In this document: positions 1 to 7,930 of the stretch, one piece after another | Layout: each line of letters begins with the position of its first letter | How positions within the stretch are numbered: the stretch's first letter is position 1 | Assembly (NCBI GenBank): GCA_040221975.1 | Contig: JAVJWR010000031.1 | Location: forward strand, 248,001-312,000 | DNA length: 64,000 nucleotides | Direction: 5' to 3' | Origin: Haliea sp040221975 | GTDB lineage: Bacteria; Pseudomonadota; Gammaproteobacteria; Pseudomonadales; Halieaceae | Program-made: the position numbers and the translations under genes | Notes under the pieces: model-generated | What the model was told of the DNA's origin: nothing | What the model saw: the letters and a program-made list of their open reading frames with translations, nothing else | Database searches by the model: none

Positions 1-2
1 TT

Positions 3-95
3 GCCATACTCAATGCCTGGCTCACGCAGCCCGGCATGGCCGACGGGGGTAACGGCAGTGAAGAGGAAGGGGACGAACCGGAAATCGGGGCATAA
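3..95 (+). CDS. C-terminal tail of a probable ribosome-biogenesis GTPase EngB (YihA), partial
   Basis: The window opens inside a gene on the plus strand; the last 30 codons are visible and end at TAA. The tail reads AILNAWL followed by an acidic Gly/Glu-rich end. EngB ends in a similar helix (..LxxWL), and engB is commonly convergent with polA in gammaproteobacteria, which is the arrangement here. The name therefore rests mainly on position. No GTPase motif is inside the window, so another gene is possible. Confidence 0.45.
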   Translation, partial: AILNAWLTQPGMADGGNGSEEEGDEPEIGA

Positions 96-131
96 AAAAC
101 CCGGTTGCCCGTAGGGGGACAGGCAACCGGG
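94..131 (-). terminator. Rho-independent terminator downstream of polA
   Basis: A perfect 10-bp stem (CCCGGTTGCC at 100-109 with GGCAACCGGG at 122-131) has a 12-nt loop. On the minus strand it is followed by six T residues (A-run at 94-99 on the plus strand). It can end transcripts coming leftwards through polA, or a small RNA made in the 132-251 gap. Confidence 0.75.
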
Positions 132-251
132 ACAGCTTGGGTCTCTGGGGAAGAGACATGCCCCGCGAAAGGCCAATGGAGAGAGACCTGCGGGACTGTA
201 GCAGCTTGCTACGGTAACTGAGACCAGGGCTGTTGCGACAAGTTCCGCATT

Positions 252-2975
252 TCAGTGCGCTTCATCCCAGTTTTTTCCGACACCGGCTTCAACCAGCAGC
301 GGAACCGCCAGTTCAGCCGCCTCGCTCATCAGCCCGCAGAGGGTTTCGCGGACCTCGGGGACGGCAGCGGCCGCCACCTCCAGCACCAGTTCGTCGTGTA
401 CCTGCATGATGGTGCGGGCATCCACCGCGGACTGCTGCAGCCAGCCATCGACCCGGAGCATGGCCTTCTTGATGATATCCGCCGCTGTACCCTGCATGGG
501 TGCGTTGATGGCGGTGCGCTCCGCGGCCTGGGCCCGCATCTTGTTGCGGGCGTTGATCTCCGGCAGATAGAGCCGGCGACCAAACAGGGTTTCCACGTAG
601 CCCAGCTCCCGGGCACTGGCCCGGGTCCTGTCCATGTACTCCTGTACGCCCGGGTAGCGTTCGAAGTAGCGCTCGATATATTCCTGGGCCTCATTGCGTC
701 CCAGGTGCAACTGCCGTGCGAGCCCAAAGGCGGACATGCCGTAGATGAGTCCGAAGTTGATTGCCTTGGCCTTGCGCCGCTGGTCCCCGGACACTGACTC
801 CAGCGGTACGCCGAACACCTCGGCCGCGGTCGCCCGGTGGACATCGAGACCGTCCCGGAACGCCCGCAGCAGACCCGCATCCCCGGACAGGTGGGCCATG
901 ATACGCAATTCTATCTGGGAGTAGTCGGCGGCGACGATCAGGTAGCCTTCAGGGGCAATGAAGGCCTGGCGGATACGGCGACCCTCTTCGGTGCGAATAG
1001 GAATGTTCTGCAGGTTCGGGTCGGAGGAGGACAGCCGCCCGGTCGCGGTCACCGCCTGGTGGTAGGAAGTGTGAATACGGCCGGTCGCGGGATTGACCAT
1101 ATCCGGCAGCTTGTCGGTATAGGTGGACTTCAGCTTGCTGAGGCCGCGGTATTCCAGCAGCACCTTGGGCAACGGATAGTCCAGAGCCAGTTCCGCCAGC
1201 ACTTCCTCGGCGGTGGAGGGCGCACCCTTGGGCGTCTTGCGCAGGACCGGCAGCTCCAGCTTGTCGAACAGGATTTCGCCCAGCTGCTTGGGAGAGCCGA
1301 GATTGAACGCCTGGCCAGCGAGATCATGGGCTTCTGCCTCCAGTTGCTGCAGGCGCTTGCCCAACTCGCCGCTTTGCAACCGCAACAGCTCCGTGGAAAG
1401 CAGCGCACCCGTGCGCTCAATCCGCGACAGCACCGGCACCAGCGGCAACTCGATGTCAGTGTAGACCGAACATGGGCCAGGCAGGGCTTGCAACCGCGGC
1501 CACAGGGTCTGGTGCAGGCGCAGGGTGATGTCCGCGTCCTCGGCCGCGTAGGGACCGGCCTCTTCCAGCTTGACCTGGTTGAACGTCAGCTGTTTCGAGC
1601 CCTTGCCGGCGATGTCCTCGAAATGGATGGTCTTGTGGCCCAGGTACTTGAGCGCCAGGCTGTCCATGTCGTGGCGGGTGGCGGTGGAGTCGAGGATGTA
1701 GGATTCCAGCATGGTGTCGTGGCGAATGCCGCGCAGGGTAATGCCGTGGCTGGCGAGCACGCTGGCATCGTATTTCAGGTTCTGGCCAACCTTGCCGCGC
1801 TGCTCGTCCTCCAGCAATGGCTGCAGCTGTGCCAGCACGGAGTCCCGATCCAGCTGCTCCGGTACACCGAGATAATCATGGGCGAGAGGGACATAGGCAG
1901 CCTCTCCCGGCGCTACCGCGAAAGACACGCCGACAATCCGCGCCTCCATGTAGTTGAGGCTGGTGGTCTCGGTGTCGAAGGCAAACAGCTCGGCGCCCTG
2001 CAGGCGTTCCAGCCAGTGCTCCAGTTCTTCCTGCCGGGTGACGATTTCCCAGGCGCCGGCAGTCTGCCCGGGGAGGTCCGCGTCTGCCTCCGGGCCTGCC
2101 TCCAGCAGCTCTTCCAGCCAGCTGCGAAACTCGAGGCGGGTGAACCATTCGCGCAGCGCCTCCGGGTCCGGCTCGCCGTTGCGCAGATCCGCCACGGTTT
2201 CCGCCAGCGGCACGTCGGTCTTGATCGTTGCGAGCTGGTAGGACAGATAGGCGCGCTCTTTCTCCGCCTCCAGCTTGGCCGCCATGGTTTTGGCGCCGCG
2301 AAATTCCAGCTGCGCCACCTTGTCCAGCGCCGCATAAATCTGGTCCAGCCCGCCGAGGCCCTGCAGCAGGGCCAAAGCGGTCTTCTCGCCAATGCCGGGA
2401 ACGCCGGGAATGTTGTCGACTTTGTCCCCCATCAGGGCGAGAAAGTCGATAATCCTTTCCGGCGGAATGCCGAACCTCTGCTCCACGCCGGCCTCGTCCA
2501 GACGGCTGTCGGTCATGGTGTTGACCAGGGTAGTATTGGCATCCACCAGCTGCGCCATATCCTTGTCACCGGTGGATATCACCACCGCGCGGCCCTGGCG
2601 ACTGGCTTCGCGGGCCAGGGTACCAATGACGTCGTCCGCCTCCACGCCCGGCTCGCAGATCAGCGGCAGGCCCATGGCGCGGACAATGGCGTGGATGGGC
2701 TCGACCTGGCTGCGCAGCTCATCGGGCATGGGTGGGCGCTGGGCCTTGTACTCCGCGAACAGCTCGTCGCGAAAGGTCTTGCCCTTGGCATCAAAAACCA
2801 CCGCCACGGGGCTGTCCGGGTAATCCTTGCGCAGGCGCCGCAACATGCTGATGACACCCTTGACCGCACCAGTGGGCTCGCCGGTGGAGGTATTCAACGG
2901 GGGCAGGGCGTGAAACGCCCGATAGAGATACGACGACCCGTCTACAAGGACAATCGGAGCGGTGGGTTCAGCCAT
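252..2975 (-). CDS. polA: DNA polymerase I
   Basis: Full-length 907-residue DNA polymerase I, used for gap filling, Okazaki fragment maturation and repair synthesis. The N-terminal 5'-nuclease begins at VLVDGSSYLYRAFH. The 3'-5' proofreading domain keeps its first acidic motif (FAFDTETTSL, about residue 335), so proofreading should be active. The polymerase domain carries VAADYSQIELRI (motif A) and VHDELVLEV (motif C). It starts with ATG 7 bp after the stop of the upstream SCO gene, so it may be read through from the cytochrome oxidase cluster. A strong terminator lies beyond its stop. Confidence 0.98.
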   Translation of the reverse strand: MAEPTAPIVLVDGSSYLYRAFHALPPLNTSTGEPTGAVKGVISMLRRLRKDYPDSPVAVVFDAKGKTFRDELFAEYKAQRPPMPDELRSQVEPIHAIVRAMGLPLICEPGVEADDVIGTLAREASRQGRAVVISTGDKDMAQLVDANTTLVNTMTDSRLDEAGVEQRFGIPPERIIDFLALMGDKVDNIPGVPGIGEKTALALLQGLGGLDQIYAALDKVAQLEFRGAKTMAAKLEAEKERAYLSYQLATIKTDVPLAETVADLRNGEPDPEALREWFTRLEFRSWLEELLEAGPEADADLPGQTAGAWEIVTRQEELEHWLERLQGAELFAFDTETTSLNYMEARIVGVSFAVAPGEAAYVPLAHDYLGVPEQLDRDSVLAQLQPLLEDEQRGKVGQNLKYDASVLASHGITLRGIRHDTMLESYILDSTATRHDMDSLALKYLGHKTIHFEDIAGKGSKQLTFNQVKLEEAGPYAAEDADITLRLHQTLWPRLQALPGPCSVYTDIELPLVPVLSRIERTGALLSTELLRLQSGELGKRLQQLEAEAHDLAGQAFNLGSPKQLGEILFDKLELPVLRKTPKGAPSTAEEVLAELALDYPLPKVLLEYRGLSKLKSTYTDKLPDMVNPATGRIHTSYHQAVTATGRLSSSDPNLQNIPIRTEEGRRIRQAFIAPEGYLIVAADYSQIELRIMAHLSGDAGLLRAFRDGLDVHRATAAEVFGVPLESVSGDQRRKAKAINFGLIYGMSAFGLARQLHLGRNEAQEYIERYFERYPGVQEYMDRTRASARELGYVETLFGRRLYLPEINARNKMRAQAAERTAINAPMQGTAADIIKKAMLRVDGWLQQSAVDARTIMQVHDELVLEVAAAAVPEVRETLCGLMSEAAELAVPLLVEAGVGKNWDEAH

Positions 2976-2982
2976 GATCGGC

Positions 2983-3645
2983 TCAGCGATCCCACAACAC
3001 GCGGATGGAGCGATAGGTCACCTTCATCTTGGCCAGGTCCAGCGGTGCCTTGAAGAAGGCATGATAATCGCCCCGGGGATTGATCAACACCACATTGGCG
3101 CTGTGGTCTACCAGGTAGTTTTCATCCTGTCCCGGCACTTTGCGGAAGGGGGTGTTGAGCGCCGTCGCAAAGCGGTGGATATCGAGGAACTCGCCGGTCA
3201 CACCAATGAAGTCGGGATTGAAGAAGGGCACATAGCTGGCCAGCTGCTCCACCGTGTCTCGCGCCGGGTCCACCGATACCATGATGACCTGGGTGTCCGC
3301 GGCCTCGGTGCCCTCCAGCTGCTGCACGAACTGATCGAGAAACGCCATGGTCGTCGGACAGATATCCGGGCAGTAGGTAAAGCCAAAGAAGAGCAACGAC
3401 CACTGGCCCTCGAGGCTGGCGGGCACGAAGGGCTGGCCGCGATGGTCAATCAGCTCGAATTCGCCGATGTCCCTGGGAGTTTGCAGCAGAAAGGCGCCAT
3501 TGGCCTGCATCTCGGCGGCCGACATCACCCGCGGCTGGCCGATGCGGTTGACGAAGCCGGCAACGATCACCAGGATAAATACCAGTACGCCGATTACCGT
3601 GAGCCGTATGCCCCGGGTCTGGATGGCTGTCTTGCTGTTGCTCAT
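2983..3645 (-). CDS. SCO1/SenC/PrrC family copper chaperone
   Basis: A 220-residue membrane-anchored thioredoxin-fold protein that delivers copper to, or reduces, the CuA site of cytochrome oxidase subunit II. An N-terminal transmembrane segment (about residues 14-31) is followed by the copper motif CPDICP (about residues 92-97) and the distal histidine in VDHSA (about residue 180). All three copper ligands of the family are present. It is the last oxidase-assembly gene of the cluster, 13 bp after cyoE and directly before polA. Confidence 0.93.
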   Translation of the reverse strand: MSNSKTAIQTRGIRLTVIGVLVFILVIVAGFVNRIGQPRVMSAAEMQANGAFLLQTPRDIGEFELIDHRGQPFVPASLEGQWSLLFFGFTYCPDICPTTMAFLDQFVQQLEGTEAADTQVIMVSVDPARDTVEQLASYVPFFNPDFIGVTGEFLDIHRFATALNTPFRKVPGQDENYLVDHSANVVLINPRGDYHAFFKAPLDLAKMKVTYRSIRVLWDR

Positions 3646-3658
3646 GGGTATCGGGGCC

Positions 3659-4567
3659 TCAGGCAGTCGTCATCGGGAACAGGTAGTGATCCACCAGCAT
3701 TATCACGAACAACGCCATCAGGTAGACAATCGAATACTTGAAAGTCTCCATCGGCGCCTGCGGATTCCTGTTGCGCATCAGCTCCACCGCCCAGTAGAGG
3801 AAGCCAACACCCAGCACCACGGCACCGAGCAGGTACAGCGGTCCGCTCAGGCGGGTGACGAATGGCAGCAGGGTGATGAGGAACATGATGATGGTGTAGA
3901 GCAGGATATGCAGCCGGGTGAAAGCATCGCCATGGGTCACCGGCAACATCGGAATATCGACCGCCGCGTACTCGTCCTTGCGGTGAATGGCCAGCGCCCA
4001 GAAGTGCGGTGGGGTCCAGGCGAAGATAATCAGCACCAGCAGCAGGGCATGGCCGTGAATTTCGCCGGTAACGGCGGTCCAGCCCAGCAGGGGCGGCGCG
4101 GCACCGGCGAGGCCGCCGATGACAATATTCTGTGGCGTGGCACGTTTCAGGAACATGGTGTAGACAAAAGCGTAACCCACCAGGGAGGCAAACGTCAGCC
4201 AGGCGGTCAGCGCATTCACCCAGATCAACAGGATCGCCATGCCCAATCCACCCAGGACCAGGGCGAACAGGCTGGCCTGCAGGGGCCCGACCCGACCCTG
4301 GGCGATCGGGCGCTTGCTGGTGCGGGCCATGCGCTGGTCCACACGCTGATCGACCAGGTGATTGACCGCGGCCGCCGCACCCGCGCACAGGGCAATGCCC
4401 AGGTTACCCAGGATCAGCGCATCCAGTGGCACCATGCCGGGCACCGCCATGAACATCCCGATCACCGAGGTCAGGATCATCAGCAGCACCACGTTGGGCT
4501 TGGTCAGCTCCTTGTAGTCGCGCCAGGTGGCTTTGCCCGCCACTGGCATGTCTGTCGTAGCGCCCAT
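3659..4567 (-). CDS. cyoE: Protoheme IX farnesyltransferase (heme O synthase)
   Basis: A 302-residue UbiA-family polytopic membrane enzyme (also ctaB) that adds a farnesyl group to heme B to make heme O. It begins with a short cytosolic tail, then LTKPNVVLLMILTS; the prenyl-diphosphate aspartate motif is NHLVDQRVDQRM, and the substrate loop includes AWTPPHFWALAI. The start codon abuts the stop of the upstream Sco-like gene, so there is no space for COX15 (heme A synthase), which normally sits here in related clusters. Confidence 0.95.
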   Translation of the reverse strand: MGATTDMPVAGKATWRDYKELTKPNVVLLMILTSVIGMFMAVPGMVPLDALILGNLGIALCAGAAAAVNHLVDQRVDQRMARTSKRPIAQGRVGPLQASLFALVLGGLGMAILLIWVNALTAWLTFASLVGYAFVYTMFLKRATPQNIVIGGLAGAAPPLLGWTAVTGEIHGHALLLVLIIFAWTPPHFWALAIHRKDEYAAVDIPMLPVTHGDAFTRLHILLYTIIMFLITLLPFVTRLSGPLYLLGAVVLGVGFLYWAVELMRNRNPQAPMETFKYSIVYLMALFVIMLVDHYLFPMTTA

Positions 4568-5230
4568 TCAGTCCCCGGAGTTCTTCAGCAGGAATTTGAG
4601 ATCGGAAATCACGTCCTTGTAACTGTCGTCCTCAGCATACGCCATCATGACCCAACCTGCCGGATCCACCAGGTACCAGGTCCGTGCGTCCGCCAGCGCC
4701 TCCGGGAACAGGTCCGGCCAGTCGGCGGGATCCAGGCGCAGCACCGACAGGCCGCCATGTTCGGTCGCCAGAAACGGGCCGAACTCTGGCGGCGCCTGCT
4801 TGCCGTCACTGAGGGTCGCGACTGCCAGGTCCGTAGCCGACGTCGCCCGGTCAGTCACCAGCATTCGGCGCACACGCGGGAATTGCTTTCCGAGCGCCAT
4901 GTGGATCTGCCGGGTAAGGTACAGCTTGTATTCGCAGGCCGTACTGCATTCGGCGCCATGGTTGGTCACCAGCAGGGTCCACTGTAGGTCGGTATTGGTC
5001 CAGGGCAGCGGTGTGCCAGACGGCGCCGCCAGCTCCGCCGCGGCCAGTTCCCGCGGCGGGTCCAGCAGGGTGCCGCGGTTGGCGGTGCCCAGCAGTTCCA
5101 CGATATCGAGGTCACCGCGAACCACGAACCACCAGAGCCAGGTTGCAGCCAGCACCATCGTGACTGGAATGCCGGCGATGAGCAGCATCACCATCCTGCC
5201 TTTATTCGGGGCTGTCACCGGTTGCTGCAT
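4568..5230 (-). CDS. Sco-like membrane protein of the cytochrome oxidase cluster, function unknown
   Basis: A 220-residue protein with one N-terminal transmembrane helix (about residues 13-36) and an exported domain. It contains CSTAC (a CxxxC pair at about residues 95-99) followed by a helix, and later WYLVDPAGWVMMAY, which resembles the C-terminal strand of Sco/thioredoxin folds. The distal histidine of SCO proteins is missing, so copper binding in the usual way is doubtful; a disulfide or assembly role is more likely. An uncharacterised protein of this kind sits between SURF1 and COX15 in related cox clusters. It is 3 bp from SURF1 and immediately before cyoE. Confidence 0.85.
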   Translation of the reverse strand: MQQPVTAPNKGRMVMLLIAGIPVTMVLAATWLWWFVVRGDLDIVELLGTANRGTLLDPPRELAAAELAAPSGTPLPWTNTDLQWTLLVTNHGAECSTACEYKLYLTRQIHMALGKQFPRVRRMLVTDRATSATDLAVATLSDGKQAPPEFGPFLATEHGGLSVLRLDPADWPDLFPEALADARTWYLVDPAGWVMMAYAEDDSYKDVISDLKFLLKNSGD

Positions 5231-5233
5231 TGG

Positions 5234-5989
5234 TCAGGCCTCGTGTCGTTTGCGGGTAAGCAGCTGCCACAGGTTGGAGCTGCGCAGCAGGAAGAAAAAA
5301 GCGAGTACCGCCGCCATGGTAAACCACTGCAGGGCGTAGCCCTGATGTTTCTGCGGACTGGCATTGACCAGCTGCCAGGCAACCGTCAACGCGCCGGGCT
5401 GGCCGCTATCGATCCGCACCGGATGCGGGTACAGCACGGCGTCGGTGACCGTCGCCACCAGTGGCGCCAGGGCCTCGGTGTCCACGGCCTGAATCCGCAC
5501 CGGCCAGGGCGGCGCGAGTTGCTGCTCCCCCAGCAGATAGGGTTTGCCCGGGGAAACATAGATGTGCCCGGTCAGCGTCACGGCGCCCTCGGGTGCCGGC
5601 ACCTCTGGCAGTACCAGGCGCGCGGGATCGCTGGGTACCCAGCCCCGGTTCACCAGCACCACCTGGTCGCTGTCGTCCAGCGCCAGCAGACCGATCACTT
5701 CGTTGCCAAAACGGCCCTGATGCATGCGGTTGTCCAGCAGCAGGTAGTGTCCCGGCAGAAATCTTCCCTGCAGCGAGACCCGGCGGTAAGCCAGTTGTTG
5801 CGGATCACTGGACGCCAGCGCAGACAGGGGCGCAGGAGCTTCGCTCTGGCGCGCACTCCAGCGCGCCTCCAGCCCGGCCTTCTCCTCGGCGCGCTCCAGT
5901 TGCCAGAATCCGAGGGCGATCAGGGCTGGCAACAGCAATGCCGTCGCCAGGGTGATGCGCCACTCGAAATCCAGCTGTAATCCCGCCAT
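5234..5989 (-). CDS. SURF1 family cytochrome c oxidase assembly protein
   Basis: A 251-residue protein with the SURF1 layout: an N-terminal transmembrane helix (ITLATALLLPALIALGFWQL), a periplasmic domain and a C-terminal transmembrane helix near residues 222-242. The segments RRVSLQGRF, VLVNRGWVP and GYALQWF are family landmarks. SURF1 helps insert heme A into subunit I. It lies 3 bp upstream of the Sco-like gene and is divergent from the small DUF2909 gene. Confidence 0.93.
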   Translation of the reverse strand: MAGLQLDFEWRITLATALLLPALIALGFWQLERAEEKAGLEARWSARQSEAPAPLSALASSDPQQLAYRRVSLQGRFLPGHYLLLDNRMHQGRFGNEVIGLLALDDSDQVVLVNRGWVPSDPARLVLPEVPAPEGAVTLTGHIYVSPGKPYLLGEQQLAPPWPVRIQAVDTEALAPLVATVTDAVLYPHPVRIDSGQPGALTVAWQLVNASPQKHQGYALQWFTMAAVLAFFFLLRSSNLWQLLTRKRHEA

Positions 5990-6048
5990 GTATCAGCCCC
6001 GTTCAGTTAAAGTCAGGTAGGTTGCAGCCGTCCACCGTTGTGCTGGTT

Positions 6049-6054
6049 TATACT
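6049..6054 (+). promoter_or_regulatory. Possible -10 element for the DUF2909 gene
   Basis: TATACT lies 28 bp upstream of the proposed TTG start, in the short divergent space between SURF1 and the DUF2909 gene. No good -35 hexamer is at 16-18 bp, so this is a weak call. Confidence 0.3.
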
Positions 6055-6081
6055 GCGCTGTTTGCAACCGGGAGAAGACCA

Positions 6082-6339
6082 TTGTTGAAAATCGCGATCG
6101 TCGTATTGATGCTGGCACTGCTTGCCAGCCTGGGAAGCGGGTTCTACTTCCTCATGGTCGACCAGGGCGACAAGAGCAAGCGCAGGACGTTTCACTCGCT
6201 CGGGGTGAGACTGGGCCTTGCCATCACGCTCGCAGGCCTGATCGTCTACGGCGTTGCCAGTGGCCAGCTTGGCCACCGCAACCCCTGGGATGCCGGACCG
6301 CGTCCGCTGGCATCCCAGGAGCAGGAGAGTGGCGACTGA
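6082..6339 (+). CDS. DUF2909 family twin-transmembrane protein
   Basis: An 85-residue protein with two transmembrane helices (LLKIAIVVLMLALLASLGSG, and GLAITLAGLIVYGVASG) separated by a basic loop (DKSKRRTFHSLGVRLG). This is the DUF2909 pattern commonly found between ctaE and SURF1 in cox clusters. An in-frame ATG lies 60 bp upstream, but the TTG at 6082 (or 6085) is preceded by GGGAGAAG at good spacing and gives the normal family N-terminus. It runs against all its neighbours, converging with ctaE with a 5-bp gap. Its biochemical role is unknown. Confidence 0.85.
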   Translation: MLKIAIVVLMLALLASLGSGFYFLMVDQGDKSKRRTFHSLGVRLGLAITLAGLIVYGVASGQLGHRNPWDAGPRPLASQEQESGD

Positions 6340-6344
6340 CCGCG

Positions 6345-7316
6345 CTACAGGATATAGACAAACAGGAAGAGGAACACCCATACCACATCGACAAAGTGCC
6401 AGTACCAGCTGGACGCTTCAAAGCCAAAATGGTCGTCGGCGGTGAAATGCCCGCCCTTCACCGAACGCAGCCACTGGATCAGCAGCATGGTCATGCCCAT
6501 GATCACGTGGAAACCGTGAAAGCCCGTCAGCATGAAGAATGTGGACCCGTAAATACCGGAGTTCAAGGTCAGGCCAAAGTGCGCGTAGGCCTCATAGTAT
6601 TCCAGCGCCTGCAGCGCAACGAACAGCATCCCCAGGGCTACGGTAATGCCCAGCCAGATGTTGAACTTGCGCTTGTCGCCGTCCAGGATGCCCATGTGGG
6701 CGATGTGCACGGTCACACTGGATGACAGCAGCACAATCGTGTTCCACATCGGTAGCCACAGGTACCAGGCAGCCGCCTCGCTGAAGGCCATGCTCTTTTC
6801 ATAACTCTGGAACGTGCCCATGTTGGCAATGGGCTGGTTGGCAACACCGCCCATCGCTTCCTGGGGCGTTTGCGCCATGGGCCAGGCGTACTGGAACCCT
6901 TCCCACAGCAGGTGATTCATCCTGCCGCCTTCGCCTTCACCCGCCAGCCAGGGACCGACCAGGGTGCGAACGTAGAACAGGGCGCCAAAAAAGGCGAGGA
7001 AGAACATGACCTCGGAGAAGATGAACCAGAACATGCCCAGCACATAGGACTTTTTCAGCTGGGCGCTGTTGAGGCCGGCGATGTTTTCCCGGATAGCGGT
7101 GCGAAACCAGGCAAACAGGGTGGCCGAAAAGAAGAACAGGCCGAACCAGAAAATGCTCCAGGAGCCCGTGGTGGCACCGTCGCCAAAGGTCACGTCGTTC
7201 ATGACCGTTGCAGCCCCAAAGGTGCTCATGAGCAGCCCGATGGTGGCACAGACTGCCATCTTGCTTTTTTCCGGTACGTAGTACTTCTCGTACTCTGTGG
7301 AACTGTGGGTTGTCAT
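6345..7316 (-). CDS. ctaE: Cytochrome c oxidase subunit III
   Basis: A 323-residue polytopic membrane protein of the heme-copper oxidase subunit III family (coxC). Landmarks are FWFIFSEVMFFLAFFGA, the GFHGFHVIMG segment, and WYWHFVDVVWVFLFLFVYIL at the C terminus, all characteristic of subunit III. The start has GGAG upstream (AACGGAGAAACACG-ATG). It lies 43 bp downstream of cox11 in the operon. Confidence 0.96.
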   Translation of the reverse strand: MTTHSSTEYEKYYVPEKSKMAVCATIGLLMSTFGAATVMNDVTFGDGATTGSWSIFWFGLFFFSATLFAWFRTAIRENIAGLNSAQLKKSYVLGMFWFIFSEVMFFLAFFGALFYVRTLVGPWLAGEGEGGRMNHLLWEGFQYAWPMAQTPQEAMGGVANQPIANMGTFQSYEKSMAFSEAAAWYLWLPMWNTIVLLSSSVTVHIAHMGILDGDKRKFNIWLGITVALGMLFVALQALEYYEAYAHFGLTLNSGIYGSTFFMLTGFHGFHVIMGMTMLLIQWLRSVKGGHFTADDHFGFEASSWYWHFVDVVWVFLFLFVYIL

Positions 7317-7359
7317 CGTGTTTCTCCGTTGTAATCACTCGGCCCCCCCGGGCCGGGCG

Positions 7360-7920
7360 TCAGCGAGCGGCAATAGAGCCGCTCACCATGTCTGTTACGT
7401 CGAACATCGTGTAGGACAGGGTGATCGTCTTGATGTCCGCGGGCAGGTCCCGGTCGACAATGAACTGCAGCGGCATTTCCGTGGCAGTTTCAGCGTCCAG
7501 CGGCTGCTGGTTGAAACAAAAGCACTCGGTCTTGTGGAAGTACGCCGCCGCACGGGACGGGGATACGCTGGGGATCGCCTGCGCTACCATCGGCCGCGGC
7601 AGCGGGTTCCGGGCATGGAACACGGTGTCGTTGCTGGCACCCGGATGCACCACCATGCGGGTCACGGACGGGCCAAACTCCCAGGGCATACCCTCATTGT
7701 TGGTGGCGACAAACTGGATCGTGATCGAGCGCGATTCGTCCACCCCGGCCTGCACCGCGGTATAGGCCTGGCCGCTGGTCTTGCCGTTGATGCCGAGGGC
7801 GTCACAGAGCACATCGTACAACGGCACCATCACCACGAAGACGAAAGCGAACATGGCGACTGCCGTCGCTACCAGCTTGACGACAGTGTCCAGGACCGGA
7901 TTGCTGCTGACTCTCAACAT
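7360..7920 (-). CDS. ctaG: Cytochrome c oxidase assembly protein Cox11/CtaG
   Basis: A 186-residue protein with one N-terminal transmembrane helix and a periplasmic immunoglobulin-like domain that delivers copper to the CuB site of subunit I. The copper motif is present as ECFCFNQQPL (CxC). The frame is open further upstream and would overlap ctaD, but the ATG at 7920 gives the usual MLRVSSNP-type N-terminus, 10 bp after the ctaD stop. Confidence 0.94.
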   Translation of the reverse strand: MLRVSSNPVLDTVVKLVATAVAMFAFVFVVMVPLYDVLCDALGINGKTSGQAYTAVQAGVDESRSITIQFVATNNEGMPWEFGPSVTRMVVHPGASNDTVFHARNPLPRPMVAQAIPSVSPSRAAAYFHKTECFCFNQQPLDAETATEMPLQFIVDRDLPADIKTITLSYTMFDVTDMVSGSIAAR

Positions 7921-7930
7921 GGTACCAACC

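Noticed and set aside
837..3053. Long plus-strand open frame opposite polA
   Set aside because: It is antisense to a clear polymerase gene and reflects high GC content; its translation is low-complexity and Gln/His/Arg-rich with no domain.
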